DNA from: Ruminococcaceae bacterium UBA1691
GTDB lineage: Bacteria > Bacillota > Clostridia > Oscillospirales > Acutalibacteraceae
NCBI GenBank assembly: GCA_002320555.1
Contig: DCJV01000148.1
Location: 12,283 to 34,048 of the forward strand
Direction: 5' to 3'
DNA: 21,766 bases
The notes under the pieces are model-generated. The model worked only from the letters and a program-made list of their open reading frames with translations, was not told the DNA's origin and searched no databases. A program made the position numbers and the translations under genes. Every line of letters starts with the position of its first letter. Within the stretch, counting starts at the first letter, position 1. Of this stretch, positions 15,394-21,766 are shown one piece after another.

Positions 15394-15592
15394 TTACGCG
15401 CACGTGATGGCAACAACCGCAGCAATTCCCAGATCGGGCGTGTTAAACGTGATTGTCCGCTCACCGTTTTCATTCGTCCGACGATGCAGCACAACCCCCG
15501 TAATCATCCCTCCCGCCGCCAGCAGAACAGCCCGAAACGATCAGAAAGCCCTTCTTCTTCTTCCTCTTCCTCTTGCATTCTGTATCGATCAT
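15394..15592 (-). pseudogene. Small frameshifted ORF directly after rqcP
   Basis: An ATG at 15592 overlaps the rqcP stop as ATGA and opens a 40-codon frame ending at 15470: a very basic start (MIDTECKRKRKKKKGFLIV), then glycine-, serine- and acid-rich residues that look out of frame. A second frame, open from just after TGA at about 15542 to TAA at 15394, reads like real protein: FRAVLLAAGGMITGVVL, a possible membrane span, then HRRTNENGERTITFNTPDLG and a hydrophobic end. Its codons show G-rich first positions typical of coding. Joining both frames by one base shift near 15535-15542 gives about 65 residues: a basic head, a membrane span and a short tail. No family is recognised; yabP/yabQ occupy this place in Bacillus, but there is no visible similarity. 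It could be a decayed gene, a sequencing error or programmed frameshift. A terminator follows. Confidence 0.45.
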
Positions 15593-15831
15593 TTCAACAG
15601 CTCATACATCAGCGCAGCGTCGTTTTTCGTTGCGTATTCATTGACGCTTTTCACCCGTGCACGCAGGACATTGCCGCCCATTGTGATTTCCAGCTCATCC
15701 CCGATCTTTACATCATAGGAAGCGCGGGCGACCTTGCCGTTGACGAGAACGTGCTTGGCATCGCAAACCTCGTTTGCCACGGTACGCCGCTTGATCAGCC
15801 GAGATACCTTCAGATATTTATCCAGTCTCAT
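15589..15831 (-). CDS. rqcP: S4-domain RNA-binding protein RqcP/YabO
   Basis: An 80-residue protein that is almost entirely an S4 RNA-binding domain: MRLDKYLKVSRLIKRRTVA at the start, then CDAKHVLVNGKVARASYDV and the ITMGG/RVKSV strands. The length and the position after mazG (with HU between) match YabO, now called RqcP. RqcP binds stalled 50S subunits with RqcH and helps add C-terminal alanine tails to stalled nascent chains. The frame extends further upstream, but the start at 15831 is chosen because GAGGTG lies 6 bases before it and because the upstream codons come from a terminator region. A terminator ends 18 bases before this ATG, so expression depends on read-through or an unseen promoter. 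Confidence 0.9.
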   Translation of the reverse strand: MRLDKYLKVSRLIKRRTVANEVCDAKHVLVNGKVARASYDVKIGDELEITMGGNVLRARVKSVNEYATKNDAALMYELLK

Positions 15832-15848
15832 TCGAATCACCTCATCCC

Positions 15849-15880
15849 AAAAAAATAAGGGCAGGCGCCCACGCCTGCCC
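15849..15880 (-). terminator. Intrinsic terminator/attenuator between hup and rqcP
   Basis: GGGCAGGCG and CGCCTGCCC (15859-15867 with 15872-15880) pair perfectly around a 4-base loop. On the minus strand the hairpin is followed by TTATTTTTTT. It lies about 80 bases after the HU stop and its T-tract reaches within 18 bases of the rqcP ATG, so it is placed to end most hup transcripts and limit rqcP. Confidence 0.85.
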
Positions 15881-15960
15881 GTCAGACCGCCACTTCGCTC
15901 CACAAACCGCCATCAGGCGGCGGAACGTCCTCAGCAGGCCTTTCCTTCTTTTTGCAAATC

Positions 15961-16239
15961 TTATTTCTTTGCAACGGCTTCCTTGAGCGCCTTGCCCGCC
16001 TTGAAGGCCGGAAGATTAGAAGCGGGAACGATCATCGCCTCACCCGTCTTAGGATTGCGGCCCTGCTTCTCAGCGCGTGCACGAACCTCAAACGTACCAA
16101 AACCAACGATCTGGACCTTATCGCCCTGTGCGAGTGCATCAGTAATGCTCTCAAGCACTGCTGCTACTGCCTTATCGGCATCTTTCTTGGAAACATCCGC
16201 TTTTTCGGCGACCGCGTTAACGAGCTCTGTCTTATTCAT
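15961..16239 (-). CDS. hup: DNA-binding protein HU
   Basis: A 92-residue HU, the usual size. It begins MNKTELVNAVAEKADVSKKDA and contains the family signature GFGTFEVRARAEKQGRNPKTG (about 46-66) and the DNA-intercalating arm, followed by VPASNLPAFKAGKALKEAV. It dimerises and bends DNA non-specifically as a nucleoid protein. A strong GGAGGAAA ribosome site precedes the ATG at 16239. The 54-base gap to mazG is very AT-rich and carries an 8-bp inverted repeat (16276-16283 with 16290-16297) overlapping the mazG stop. A separate promoter is likely for so abundant a protein, but no clear one was found. HU sits between mazG and rqcP, as is common in Clostridia. Confidence 0.97.
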   Translation of the reverse strand: MNKTELVNAVAEKADVSKKDADKAVAAVLESITDALAQGDKVQIVGFGTFEVRARAEKQGRNPKTGEAMIVPASNLPAFKAGKALKEAVAKK

Positions 16240-16293
16240 TTTTGATTTCCTCCATTAGAAATATTTTATTGATCCATGAAATAGCAATTTATT

Positions 16294-17103
16294 TCATTTG
16301 GATAACAAATCATGTTTTGCCTCGTCCCACAAGCTGTCCATTTCGCTGAGTGACATTTCCTCCAGCCTGAGGCCGCGCTCCCGCGCTGTTGCCTCCATGC
16401 GCGCAAAGCGACGTATAAACTTATCCGTAGCTGCTGTAAGCGCTTCCTCTGCATCGCAGCACACGAAGCGGGACACATTGACCGCGCTGAAGAGCAGGTC
16501 GCCCAATTCCTCGGCAATTTCCTCCTCGCTGCCGCTTTCGATCGCACTGCTCAGCTCAGCGGTTTCTTCATACAGCTTGTCCACGGCGCCGGAAACCTCC
16601 GGCCAGTCGAAACCAATCTTTGCCGCCTTTTTCTGCACCTTTGTAGCGCGCATCAGCGCTGGCAGTTCACGAGGGACGGACAGCATCGTCTCCGTCTGAC
16701 TTGTCTGGCCCTTCGAGCGCTTTTTGATATCCTCCCAATTGCGCAGCACCTCATCAGAACTGTCAACCTGAACCTCGCCAAACACATGCGGATGCCGCTC
16801 GATCAGCTTCTTACACACGCCGTCCGCCACGTTTTCAAACGTGAAGGAACCGGCCTCCGCCTCCATCTGCGCATGGAAAACGACCTGCATGAGCACATCG
16901 CCCAGCTCTTCGCAGAGCAGATCCCTATCCTGCTTATTGATTGCCTCGATGACCTCGTAGGTCTCCTCAATCAGATTTTTTTTGATGCTTTCATGTGTTT
17001 GCTCCCGATCCCAAGGGCAACCGCCCTCAGAACGCAGACAGCGCATGATCTGAAGCAGATCGTCAATCCCATAGACATCTTTAAACACAAAGCCGTCGAT
17101 CAT
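16294..17103 (-). CDS. mazG: Nucleoside triphosphate pyrophosphohydrolase MazG
   Basis: A 269-residue two-domain MazG. It hydrolyses (d)NTPs to NMP and pyrophosphate, a housekeeping role in clearing aberrant nucleotides. The first domain has LRSEGGCPWDREQTHESI (about 23-40), then the metal-binding EETYE (46-50) and EELGDVL (65-71). The second has a matching EETAEL and EELGDLLFSAVNV pair around residues 175-210. The frame extends 12 codons further upstream, but the start at 17103 (MIDGFVFKDV) has GGGAGGG six to seven bases ahead. It follows the flippase gene by 43 bases on the same strand. In Bacillus yabN (a MazG) has the same neighbours. The C-terminal segment (MDSLWDEAKHDLLSK) is also typical. 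Confidence 0.95.
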   Translation of the reverse strand: MIDGFVFKDVYGIDDLLQIMRCLRSEGGCPWDREQTHESIKKNLIEETYEVIEAINKQDRDLLCEELGDVLMQVVFHAQMEAEAGSFTFENVADGVCKKLIERHPHVFGEVQVDSSDEVLRNWEDIKKRSKGQTSQTETMLSVPRELPALMRATKVQKKAAKIGFDWPEVSGAVDKLYEETAELSSAIESGSEEEIAEELGDLLFSAVNVSRFVCCDAEEALTAATDKFIRRFARMEATARERGLRLEEMSLSEMDSLWDEAKHDLLSK

Positions 17104-17146
17104 TTTCAGCCCTCCCTGCATGCAGGAAAAATGCAACATGAGTATA

Positions 17147-18955
17147 TTACCCCATCAGACCGTATTTTTCAAGTATTTTAGCAATTTTTTCTCCCTTTGG
17201 CAACATTACAACGTCATCCTTTGAAATCGCGCGGCTGAACAGCAGCGCCACTACATAAAACGCGATTGCGATAATAATCGCCACCAGCACGGAGAAATTG
17301 CCCGAGCTGAGCATACTGACACCCATCAGGCCATCCTTCGGCCAGATGCCTTCCAGCAGCTTGCTCAAAATGCCGTAGCTCGTAAAGGCGGCAACGCCGC
17401 AGACAATGGAACAGAAGGCAGGCTTGAAGAAAACAGAAGTTACGTTGATACGTACCTTTGAAACATGTAGCAGGAAATACAGATTGAGCGCTACGACGAT
17501 AACATAACACAGAATCGACGCATACGGGGCGCCCTGAATATTGATCGTGGGAATGCCGACCAGCACATAGTTGCCTACGATTTTGATCGCTGCGCCGATC
17601 AGCAGGGATTTCACCGGCACATCCGTGCGGCCGATCGCCTGCAGCATATTGGTGATCGGCGCGGACAGCGCCATAAGTGCGGTCGAATAGCCATACGCCT
17701 TCATAATCGGAACAGCCACGGGCACCAGATACGGGCGGCTGCCATAAAGCAGCATCAAGATGGGCTCGGCGAGCACCGCCATGCCGATGCCGGCGGGCAA
17801 GCCGATGAGAAGCGTAAGCCTCAGCACAGATTCAATGGTTACCCGGCTGGTCTTGTGATCCTTGGTCGCCCATGCAGCGGAAAGGATCGGCAGCGCGCTC
17901 ACGCCGAAATTCATCGTGATCATCGGAACAAGGTTTTTAAAATTGATGGCGGCGGAATAGCAGCCATAGAGATAATCGGTCACACTGTCATCGGGCGTGC
18001 CAGTTCCGATTAGGGATTCGGCATACATCGCCTTCATCACACCGGCACTTTCCGGGTTGCCCATAATATCAGCAAGCCTGGCGCGCAACATACCGGCGTC
18101 AATAATATTGGTCACATTGGTAATTAGAGAGCTCGCTACGACCGGTATCGCCAATGCCATCATCATCTTGGCGATTTCCTGGCCGCTGAGCGGCTTCGGA
18201 GAATTGACCAGGTCGGTGCGTGTAAAGCCGTCGCCTTTGATTTTATGCCGCAGAGCCAGATAAAGCATGCCGAACATCGTCCCAAGCGTTACGCCCATCA
18301 CCGCAGCGGCAGCGGCATAGGGATAAATCTCGGCCATTGCCTCATCCAGGTTCTGCACGGTCTTACCGAAAACCGTGCCGCCCGCTGCAAACTGGTGCTT
18401 GCCGACACGGATGACAGCATAGGACAGAATCAATCCCAGCACGAGTTTTCCAAGCGCCTCGATCACCTGTGAGACGCCGGTAGGCACCATATTGCTCAGG
18501 CCCTCGTAATAGCCGCGATAAATCGACATTGCGCAGCAGAAGAAAACGGCCGGCGCGATCGCAAGAATGCTGTAAAGCGTATTGGGAGATTTGCTGATCC
18601 ATACGGCATATGGATAAGCCAGCAACAGCATCACGGCTGTGCCCACTACGCCGATGATAATAAACAAGCGGAATGAAACCCGATAGGTTTGACGGGCATT
18701 GCGGTAGCGGTGCAGCGCCACATCCTGCGATACCATTTTGGCCACCGCAATCGGGATACCAGCCATCGAAATGGAGACAATCGGGGTATAGACATCGTAT
18801 GCAGAGCTGAAATAGCCGAGGCCCACCTCGCCGAGCATAGCGGTCAGCGGGATCTTATAGAGCACGCCGATGACCTTTACGATGAGCGTGGTAAAAACCA
18901 GGGTAAGCGCACCGTTGAGCATCGTCTGCTTTTTATTCGTCGGCAAGCACAACAC
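17147..18955 (-). CDS. SpoVB/YabM-like MOP-superfamily polysaccharide flippase
   Basis: About 602 residues with some fourteen hydrophobic spans, typical of the MOP flippases that include SpoVB, YabM/Amj-type partners and MurJ. Early segments TMLNGALTLVFTTLIVKVIGVLYKIP and the YGILS/RPYLVPV blocks fit the SpoVB branch. It probably moves a lipid-linked cell-wall or polysaccharide precursor across the membrane. Position just before mazG is the same as yabM in Bacillus, so YabM is the more likely orthologue than sporulation-specific SpoVB; sequence alone does not settle it. The start is uncertain: GTG (18955), TTG (18952) and TTG (18946) lie within 10 bases, and AGGA at about 18957-18960 best suits the later TTGs. 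It lies 28 bases downstream of the zinc-ribbon gene. Confidence 0.88.
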   Translation of the reverse strand: MLCLPTNKKQTMLNGALTLVFTTLIVKVIGVLYKIPLTAMLGEVGLGYFSSAYDVYTPIVSISMAGIPIAVAKMVSQDVALHRYRNARQTYRVSFRLFIIIGVVGTAVMLLLAYPYAVWISKSPNTLYSILAIAPAVFFCCAMSIYRGYYEGLSNMVPTGVSQVIEALGKLVLGLILSYAVIRVGKHQFAAGGTVFGKTVQNLDEAMAEIYPYAAAAAVMGVTLGTMFGMLYLALRHKIKGDGFTRTDLVNSPKPLSGQEIAKMMMALAIPVVASSLITNVTNIIDAGMLRARLADIMGNPESAGVMKAMYAESLIGTGTPDDSVTDYLYGCYSAAINFKNLVPMITMNFGVSALPILSAAWATKDHKTSRVTIESVLRLTLLIGLPAGIGMAVLAEPILMLLYGSRPYLVPVAVPIMKAYGYSTALMALSAPITNMLQAIGRTDVPVKSLLIGAAIKIVGNYVLVGIPTINIQGAPYASILCYVIVVALNLYFLLHVSKVRINVTSVFFKPAFCSIVCGVAAFTSYGILSKLLEGIWPKDGLMGVSMLSSGNFSVLVAIIIAIAFYVVALLFSRAISKDDVVMLPKGEKIAKILEKYGLMG

Positions 18956-18983
18956 TTCCTATCCTGTAAAATATTCTGTCTCC

Positions 18984-19352
18984 TCATTCCTCTCCCTGAA
19001 GCCGCGCGCCGCACTGGGAGCAAAATACCGCCTGCGGATCATTTGCCGCGGCACATGCAGGGCATGTGACCCGATTACGCATTTCATTAATATTTTCTTT
19101 GAGCTCCCTGACAGCGGCATGGATCCCATCGATTTCCCTGACCAGCGCCTGCTCCTTCTCGGGATCGGTCGTCCCGTTTTCCAGATAGTTATAATACAGC
19201 ATCCCAAGGGAGGCATAGCTTGCCTCGAGCTTGTTTTCCAGCTCAGAGATGCTCAGCTTATTCCTGGAAAGGTCCAGGACCTCCTCCGCCTTTTTGCCAA
19301 CGGTCTTGGCCGCGGATCTCGCGGTATTCACCGCATTTTCAAACAGTCCCAT
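18984..19352 (-). CDS. Zinc-ribbon protein with N-terminal amphipathic helices
   Basis: A 122-residue soluble protein. Residues 1-30 (MGLFENAVNTARSAAKTVGK onward) form a likely amphipathic helix, followed by a helical, partly coiled-coil stretch to about residue 93 (SELENKLEASYASLG, VRELKENINEM). A C-terminal zinc ribbon has CPAC (97-100) and CSQC (111-114). No membrane span or enzymatic motif is seen. It resembles small clostridial zinc-ribbon proteins of unknown function. The start follows AAAGGAG by 6 bases. A consensus promoter lies about 80 bases upstream, and the gene leads the flippase-mazG-hup series, 28 bases before the flippase start. A regulatory or scaffold role at the envelope is only a guess. 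Confidence 0.8.
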   Translation of the reverse strand: MGLFENAVNTARSAAKTVGKKAEEVLDLSRNKLSISELENKLEASYASLGMLYYNYLENGTTDPEKEQALVREIDGIHAAVRELKENINEMRNRVTCPACAAANDPQAVFCSQCGARLQGEE

Positions 19353-19430
19353 ATTGAACTCCTTTCACACATCGAAAGCCAAACAGCGGAAAGCCAGGCA
19401 CCGGCTTGCACAGCGGCTTTTTTGGTTTGT

Positions 19431-19459
19431 ATTATACTACCAATTCCCCGCAGAAGCAA
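19431..19459 (-). promoter_or_regulatory. Promoter of the zinc-ribbon-flippase-mazG operon
   Basis: On the minus strand TTGCTT (19454-19459) is followed after 17 bases by a perfect TATAAT (19431-19436). The predicted start near 19424 leaves a leader of about 70 bases before the ATG at 19352. Confidence 0.75.
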
Positions 19460-19488
19460 CTTTTTCAGGCTCAACATGGGGCTTGGGG

Positions 19489-20418
19489 TCATTCCTTTCC
19501 CAAAAACTCCCTCAGGAGGGATCCTTCCGGCACAAACTCGCGTGAAATCGCTACAAACCGCTCAAGACTTGTAATCATCCGTACTGCGTCCCGGTAAAAC
19601 GGATGCTCCGGCTCCACACGGCGCAGCATATGGATCGCCTCCTCCCGGAACACACAGGGCTCATAGAGATGGATGGAATTAATGCGCACGTCCGCGTTGC
19701 CGCGGTAGGGAAAGAGATACAGGTTCTCTCCGCGCTGCACGCTCTGCCAGAGCGTGAACGTTTTATAAACGTCGGTCGCGCGAAACCGGCTGTCCCGGAT
19801 CAACCGCCGGACGAACCGGAGATTGCGCTTGTTCAAAACGATTTTCCCTTTCTCCGTGTAAATGCGAGAGGAAACGCTGACATAGACCTTCAATAGATTC
19901 TCCGGCGGAAACGCCTCATAAATGAGCGGATTCAGGGCGTGCAGGCCCTCCACGATGACCACGTCGCCCCTTTCCAAAAACAGCTGCTCTGTCTGTGCGC
20001 TGCGCTGCCCTGTTGTGAAATCGAAAAGTGGCAGCTCGCACCGCCCGTCCCGCATAAGCCTGCAAAAGGTGTCGTGGATCAGAGGAATATCGAGCGCATG
20101 TACGGTTTCAAAATCCGGCGTCCCATCGGGCAAACGCGGAGAAAGCTCCTGGTTGAGATAGAAATTATCCAGCGAAACCGTATAAGCCGCGTGGCCGCTT
20201 TCAACAAGGGCCTGAGCAATTTTGCCCGCCGTTGTGGTCTTGCCCGAGGCGCTCGGCCCTGCAAGCAGGATGATAGACGCCGCCCCTGAGGACACAGCCT
20301 GTTCGGCGACCCTGCAGATGATATTGCGGTAACGCGCCTCCGAGGCAAGGATAAATTGCTCCGGCTGCTCGGAAGCGAGCGTATTGATGGATTCGTAATA
20401 ATTATCGAGCTTTGACAT
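19489..20418 (-). CDS. Uridine-kinase-like nucleoside kinase
   Basis: A 309-residue P-loop kinase of the uridine kinase/phosphoribulokinase superfamily. Walker A is GPSASGKTT (54-62). SLDNFYLNQELSPRLPDGTPDFETVHALD (from about 81) carries the substrate-binding Asp and the DFET motif, and VVIVEGLHALNP (about 151-162) is the Walker B-like strand. NKRNLRFVRRLIRDSRFRA is the basic lid. Clostridial relatives often carry an N-terminal TGS/ThrRS-like region; this one has only a 40-residue helical head, so it is the short form. It probably phosphorylates a nucleoside, but the exact substrate is not established. The ATG at 20418 follows GGAGGAAG and lies 22 bases after the HemZ stop, so the two are co-transcribed. 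No terminator was recognised after its stop. Confidence 0.88.
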   Translation of the reverse strand: MSKLDNYYESINTLASEQPEQFILASEARYRNIICRVAEQAVSSGAASIILLAGPSASGKTTTAGKIAQALVESGHAAYTVSLDNFYLNQELSPRLPDGTPDFETVHALDIPLIHDTFCRLMRDGRCELPLFDFTTGQRSAQTEQLFLERGDVVIVEGLHALNPLIYEAFPPENLLKVYVSVSSRIYTEKGKIVLNKRNLRFVRRLIRDSRFRATDVYKTFTLWQSVQRGENLYLFPYRGNADVRINSIHLYEPCVFREEAIHMLRRVEPEHPFYRDAVRMITSLERFVAISREFVPEGSLLREFLGKE

Positions 20419-20440
20419 GGCTTCCTCCGGGATAAATCGG

Positions 20441-21766
20441 TTATTTATATGACGCGTAGAATTGCTTTATGCGCTCTTTGCGCTGCATCAGCGCTTCAAA
20501 CCGCTCGTTATACTCATAGGGATATTTATAATTAAAAATACGTTCAATCATCTCTCCATGCGGCGCCTTGAGCTTTGTCACAGCTCCTGCACCCGCGGCG
20601 AGCACAGTATGGCACTCTTCCATCATGAAGATATTGTAAAGCCCTTCATGCCCAGGCTTGCACCAGCCGACATTTTCGAGATTGCCAAGGCACCGGCTTT
20701 GCCGGTACATATAATATGGAAAGTGCCCGGCATCCGTGAGCGCTTTCTGTGCGCAGACGAGCATCTCGCCTGTCAAAGATGCGTCTCCTGTTTTTTTCTG
20801 CTGGGTGACGAGCGTGGAAGATCGCTTGAGCGCAAGGGTATGTACCGTTACGCTCTCCGGATCGAGGGAGATTGTCTTTTCCAGCGTTTTTTGAAAGCTT
20901 TCCAGGGTATCCTTGGGCAAACCGGCGATCAAGTCCATATTGATATTGGAAAAGCCGTACGCCCGTGCGAGCAAAAACGCATCCTCTGCACACTGCGCCG
21001 TATGGCTGCGCCCGATCTCCGCGAGCACCTCATCATTGAAGGATTGCGGATTGATGCTGATGCGCGTTGCCCCCATGCCTTTGAGGGCTTCCAGCCGCTG
21101 CGCTGTGACAGTATCCGGCCGCCCCGCCTCCACGGTATATTCACGCACAGTCGAAAGGTCGAAATGCTCCTTCAATACCGCATGAATACGCAGGAGATCC
21201 TCCGCGTCCAGCGTCGTGGGCGTGCCACCGCCATAATAGACCGTCTCAAGCCGAAGGCCCAGCTCGGACACGATCCGGCCCGTGCGCGCAAGCTCTTCGC
21301 ACAACAGCTCCACATAGCGTGGAAGGAGCTTTTTTGCTTTGGAGGCCGTAATAGAATGTGAAACGAAGGAGCAGTAGCTGCAGCGTGTGGGGCAAAACGG
21401 AATGGAGATATACAGGCTGCAGGACTCTGGGCGGGAGGCATCCAGGATGCGCTTTTCCGCATGTGCAACGTGAAAGGCTAGCTCCGTTTTATCCGCGCAA
21501 ACAAGCAGCCGCTTTCGGAAATAATTCCGTGCGCCGTCCGCCCCATATTGAGCGATCAGGCGGTTCATCAGCTTCGAGGGGCGCACACCCGTAAGGATGC
21601 CCCATTGCGGCCGATAGCCCGTCGCGCGGGAAAGCGCGTCAAACAGCGCAACCGCCATACGCCGCTCACACTCTCCCTCCTCCTGCGCCTGCTGCTCCGG
21701 AATGATCGCTTCTGAAGCATATCTTTCCCCTTTCAACAGCACTTCACAGAAAACCGCGCAGCCGCC
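20441..21766 (-). CDS. hemZ: HemZ-type radical SAM coproporphyrinogen dehydrogenase-like protein (5' end off the window)
   Basis: The frame is open at the right edge: 441 residues are visible, and eight codons precede the first possible start (GTG, 21742), so the true start lies beyond the window. B. subtilis HemZ is about 500 residues, so some 60 N-terminal residues are probably missing. The radical SAM cluster motif is FCPTRCSYCSF, with cysteines at 21392-21394, 21380-21382 and 21371-21373. YYGGGTPTTL, EYTVEAGRPD and the NPQSFND segment follow, all typical of the HemN/HemZ group. GILTGVRPSKL upstream of the barrel is characteristic of HemZ. The C-terminal YYMYRQSRCLGNLENVGW block also fits. 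Whether it acts as an oxygen-independent coproporphyrinogen oxidase is uncertain, as several relatives have other roles and no other haem gene is present here. Confidence 0.9.
   Translation of the reverse strand, partial: GGCAVFCEVLLKGERYASEAIIPEQQAQEEGECERRMAVALFDALSRATGYRPQWGILTGVRPSKLMNRLIAQYGADGARNYFRKRLLVCADKTELAFHVAHAEKRILDASRPESCSLYISIPFCPTRCSYCSFVSHSITASKAKKLLPRYVELLCEELARTGRIVSELGLRLETVYYGGGTPTTLDAEDLLRIHAVLKEHFDLSTVREYTVEAGRPDTVTAQRLEALKGMGATRISINPQSFNDEVLAEIGRSHTAQCAEDAFLLARAYGFSNINMDLIAGLPKDTLESFQKTLEKTISLDPESVTVHTLALKRSSTLVTQQKKTGDASLTGEMLVCAQKALTDAGHFPYYMYRQSRCLGNLENVGWCKPGHEGLYNIFMMEECHTVLAAGAGAVTKLKAPHGEMIERIFNYKYPYEYNERFEALMQRKERIKQFYASYK

Noticed and set aside
15539..15576. 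Run of GAA/AGA-type triplets after rqcP considered as a microsatellite or acidic protein tail
   Set aside because: In the frame coupled to rqcP the triplets encode a Lys/Arg-rich head, which fits a basic N-terminus before a membrane span better than a repeat element.
1..21766. Mobile element, phage, CRISPR array, toxin-antitoxin or tRNA gene
   Set aside because: No transposase, integrase, repeat-spacer array, toxin family motif or cloverleaf was recognised on either strand. Nearly all sequence is taken up by ordinary genes and short gaps.

Overview
The window reads as about 55% GC DNA from a spore-forming, anaerobic Clostridia-like Firmicute. This is inferred from four things: a SpoVB-type flippase, MazG, HU and an RqcP/YabO-type S4 protein in a block that follows the order known from Bacillus and Clostridia; strong AGGAGG-type ribosome binding sites with occasional TTG/GTG starts; a short Clostridia-style cobalamin methionine synthase; and a HemZ-type radical SAM protein. 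No rRNA, tRNA, CRISPR array, transposase or phage gene was seen. Both edges cut through genes.

Layout. (1) 1-770, minus: membrane-anchored XRE regulator, cut by the left edge. (2) 957-3057: a LysR regulator divergent from a UPF0324/YeiH-type exporter, with an AT palindrome between them and a strong bidirectional terminator after the exporter. (3) 3207-5094, minus: a GntR(YtrA)-ABC ATPase-permease operon with overlapping genes and a 13-bp perfect inverted repeat over its promoter. (4) 5291-8571, minus: metF then a methionine synthase lacking the SAM-dependent reactivation domain, with a consensus promoter upstream and a terminator downstream. (5) 8779-14241, plus: a candidate envelope-glycan module, namely a membrane-anchored GH98-like protein with FIVAR-like repeats, a DPM1-type glycosyltransferase with its own promoter, and a DUF6020-like polytopic membrane protein. 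(6) 14496-15287, plus: an SDR oxidoreductase. (7) 15394-19352, minus: a zinc-ribbon protein, SpoVB-like flippase, MazG and HU, then a terminator, RqcP, and a short apparently frameshifted ORF where other Firmicutes carry yabP/yabQ. (8) 19489-21766, minus: a HemZ-type radical SAM protein (cut by the right edge) followed by a uridine-kinase-like nucleoside kinase.

Genes that probably work together are the metF/metH methyl-transfer pair, the self-regulated ABC exporter operon, and the polyprenyl-sugar synthase/GT-C-like pair beside the GH98-like protein. The last is the least described part of the window. The conserved rqcP neighbourhood, with a transcription stop just upstream of rqcP and a damaged small gene just after it, is the other place that deserves a second look.
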